A stretch of DNA of 64,000 nucleotides from Pararge aegeria (Eukaryota; Arthropoda; Insecta; Lepidoptera; Nymphalidae). The stretch is from the NCBI RefSeq assembly GCF_905163445.1, contig NC_053187.1, positions 9,424,001 to 9,488,000 on the forward strand, written 5' to 3'. Positions 61,651-64,000 of the stretch are shown piece by piece (the stretch's first letter is position 1; every line of letters begins with the position of its first letter). The position numbers and the translations under genes are program-made. Below the pieces are notes generated by a model. The model saw only the letters and a program-made list of their open reading frames with translations. It did not search any database and was not told where the DNA came from.

Positions 61651-62726
61651 ATGACCTTATCAGAATACACGCATTTAAAACAACAGATTGTTCTTAATTT
61701 AGGGAAAAGTGATAACCGCCACCTGTTGCTCAAGTTAAAAGAGTTTTATAAAGACGATATAGATTCCGAGCGTAAATACGAACAGGTGAACACTATAGGT
61801 CAGTTATTGAAAATTCTAGAAATCAGAGATGTTCTTTCTGAAGACGATATTGGACCTTTAAAAGAAATTGCACGAAGACTAAATAACAATGAACTTCTAC
61901 AGAGAATATCTGACTATGAAATTAGTCATGTTCCTAGAGAATATGTTAATTACTATGGTAAGTCCACTTTATTTACTGCCTTTAATTTGTTATATGTAGG
62001 AATCATTAAACTGTGAAACAGATATGGTTTTGGTCAAAACTTTTATAATCATTTTTTTTAATTAAATTGTTTGTGTAAAACAAATAAGCTGAACCTCACT
62101 TCTTGCTTACCTAAATTTTGCTGCCATTTCTTGAAAATGAAGTAAAAAGATTACTATTATATTTTGTGAGCATTTATTTAATTGGAATTATGGAAATTGA
62201 AAAACAATTAATTTGGTTATATTTTAACTTATTTCGGTTCAAATTAAATTATTTTGGTGAGCTTTTAAATCTGTTGCTATTGTATAATATGATTAGGCAG
62301 GTAAATTGTAAAGGAGGAAAATATTTTAAGGTGTTCTGCTAATTTTAAATAGTTTTTTAATTATGAATCATTACAGCCCTTGAAAACAAGCTACCCGCTT
62401 TTAACAAGGAGAAAACAGAAACTGGTGTAAACAATCAGTTTTTTATACCTCAAGATAAAACACAAAGAATTAAGGATACAATCATAGAGGAAATTGGAAG
62501 ATATTGGCGTGATCTAGCTAGGAATCTCAAAATACGAGAAATTGTTATTGAAGATATTGACAGTAAACATCAAGCATTAAGTGAAAAGGCGAAAGATATA
62601 CTTGACACATATTTTGAACGCTGTGATAAACAAAGATGGTTCTACACATTATGTGAAGCTTTAGAGAAATCACGCAGAAAGGATTTGTGCAGATCTATTC
62701 AAGAAATCATGGTTATGAATATATAA
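61651..62726 (+). CDS. Fadd: FADD adaptor: death effector domain plus death domain
   Basis: In insects FADD bridges Imd to the caspase-8 homologue Dredd in the antibacterial Imd pathway. Two exons (61651-61957 and 62377-62726, phase 1 junction) give 218 residues. Residues 1 to about 95 have the helical pattern of a death effector domain (TLSEYTHLKQQIVLNLG, then L-L-K-L-K-E-F, then IGQLLKILEIRDVLSEDDIG with a following L-K-E-I-A). Residues about 130-215 form a death domain: IGRYWRDLARNLKI, then K-A-K-D-I-L-D-T-Y-F, W-F-Y-T-L-C-E-A-L-E-K and the terminal I-Q-E-I-M. The order DED-DD, small size and single intron fit FADD. The ATG at 61651 is chosen because the frame upstream contains no other ATG. 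FADD was assigned by domain architecture; insect FADDs are poorly conserved in sequence. Confidence 0.87.
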
Positions 62727-62796
62727 TTCCCAAACCATTTACCTCGTAATATAAAACCTATATAGTAATTTTATGAAAAATAGGTTTTTGTTTGAG

Positions 62797-62802
62797 AATA
62801 AA
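62797..62802 (+). terminator. FADD poly(A) signal
   Basis: AATAAA about 70 bases after the FADD stop codon. Confidence 0.65.
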
Positions 62803-62898
62803 TTTCTATAGTGAAGTATGTAGTTTTTATAACAACTTTTCAAATTATATTTAAAATCAATATTAAAAAACCAATTATACATTATAAAAATGTGAAAA

Positions 62899-62941
62899 TG
62901 TATCAGTTTTTTCATTCATTTGCAATGAAAAAACTGATACA
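62899..62941. repeat. Perfect 18-bp inverted repeat after FADD
   Basis: TGTATCAGTTTTTTCATT (62899-62916) and its exact complement (62924-62941) with a 7-base loop, about 100 bases past the FADD poly(A) signal. Confidence 0.95.
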
Positions 62942-62999
62942 CTCGAATGAACTATTCACAAAAGGATGAGCTGAAGCTTTTTTTTTCCCCAAGTTAACT

Positions 63000-63075
63000 C
63001 ACGTGGGGTAACTGTTGCATTCTAAGATGGTAAGGCTAACCTGTTAGGGGGGTATGGCAGTTATATTAAACCAAT
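63000..63075 (-). mobile_element. SINE family B fragment (minus)
   Basis: GCATTCTAAGATGGTAAGGC, TAACCTGTTAGGGGGGTATGG correspond to the 3' half of the SINE at 40552-40892. Confidence 0.55.
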
Positions 63076-63245
63076 ACGTAATTAATTATTTTTTATTTTT
63101 TTTTGCTTCGGAGTCACTTTTCTTTGTGTTGTAGGCTTTTACTTTGTATGATATAATAATTGATATGTATAATTATTTTTAATTTGTTAACTGCTCTGCT
63201 CTTGTGTACAACCTAACCCTTAAGTCTGTGTTTTTTTTTTTTCTT

Positions 63246-63387
63246 TCCAATTGGGTTGCCTGGCAGAGATCGCTTTTTAGCGATAAGGCCGCCCTTTGTA
63301 CCTGTGTTTTATTGTGTTGTTTTTGTTTATAATTTAATTTCTGTTAGGTGTACAATAAAGTGTATTTTCATTTTCATTTCATTTCAT
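63246..63387 (+). mobile_element. Element-F LINE 3' end with (ATTTC)n tail
   Basis: GGTTGCCTGGCAGAGATCGC, TTTTTAGCGATAAGGCCGCC, TGTACAATAAAGTGTATTTT and a short ATTTC repeat. Plus orientation; no coding part is present. Confidence 0.75.
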
Positions 63388-64000
63388 TACCTCTACTTTA
63401 AATAGGTTTTTAATTATACAGGCCTTAAGAATCCCACCAGACAAAAAGTGCACTGGTGCCTTATAATTGAGAGGTTTTAGGCACCAGAGAGGTTAACATT
63501 AAGCTTTGGAGAACTCTGCAAGAATTTCAGATTTTCAGATTTTATGTTGTTTACAGAAATAATGGTTGTCATAGTAAAACTGTTTTTATATAAAAAAAAT
63601 ATATTTATTTTGTGTAAAAAATACATGTTTTTAAACTATATGTTTAATGTAAATATGTACCTAAACTACATTTTAACAAATACTACCATATTCAAATGCT
63701 ATTAGAAATCTTGTATACTGAATAAATCTTCATCAACTAAATAATATTATTCGTAACCCAATCAAGAAACCTATATAATAGGATTTGAATATGATTTTTG
63801 TTAGTAATATTCATTAAAAATAAAAACATAGTAAGGCACTTTGAGTTTTATTGTACAACTAAAAATTTGATTATATTTTCAAAAACCAATCTATGTAAAT
63901 GCATGTTTTCTTAATTAAAGATGATGACATAACATCAATATCTATCTATGCTCCTATAATATTATAGTATCAAAAATACCACTGCTCATATTTTATAATG
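63388..64000. other. No gene seen at the window end
   Basis: AT-rich sequence with no supported exon, RNA gene or repeat. Confidence 0.5.

Noticed and set aside
1..64000. CRISPR-like or operon-like bacterial structures
   Set aside because: No regularly spaced repeats or operon organisation; introns and SINEs show eukaryotic nuclear DNA.

Overview
The window is nuclear DNA from an insect, almost certainly a lepidopteran (butterfly or moth). It is AT-rich, and its genes are split into many small exons with GT-AG introns. The introns and spacers carry tRNA-derived SINEs, LINE tails and short inverted-repeat elements of kinds I recognise as common in Lepidoptera. No bacterial, organellar or CRISPR features were seen. 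All family assignments come from recalled protein families; no database search was run.

Layout: (1) 1-10313 is repeat-rich non-coding DNA, probably intron of Synapsin, with a well-preserved hAT transposon derivative at 5330-6736. (2) 10314-18812 (+) holds the last six coding exons of Synapsin; the 5' part of the gene lies before the window. (3) 18813-23421 is AT-rich and gene-poor, possibly in part Synapsin 3' UTR. (4) 23422-29954 (-) holds a small ciliary microtubule-inner-protein gene of the PIERCE1 (C9orf116) family with two tandem candidate last exons. (5) 31806-45213 (+) is a complete Rab-GAP gene homologous to TBC1D30, with a candidate internal promoter and alternative first exon near 37.0 kb. 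(6) 45852-59903 (-) is a complete 18-exon mitochondrial glycine dehydrogenase (GLDC, glycine-cleavage P protein), convergent with TBC1D30 and separated from it by only about 0.6 kb between stop codons. (7) 61651-62726 (+) is a compact two-exon FADD adaptor (death effector domain plus death domain).

Exons of all five genes were assembled by hand. Reading phases match at every junction and coding totals divide by three: TBC1D30 1522 aa, GLDC 1004 aa, FADD 218 aa, PIERCE1-like 123 aa, Synapsin C-terminal part 299 aa. The genes serve unrelated processes (synaptic vesicles, axonemes, Rab regulation, glycine catabolism, immune/death signalling), so this is ordinary gene neighbourhood rather than a functional cluster.

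The observations most worth following are the duplicated terminal exon of the PIERCE1-like gene, the alternative TBC1D30 start with an upstream ORF overlapping it, the inverted SINE pair split by a later insertion, the hAT element with perfect 8-bp target duplication and hexamer arrays, and an excess of short near-perfect inverted repeats with tiny loops. I found no clearly new multi-gene system.
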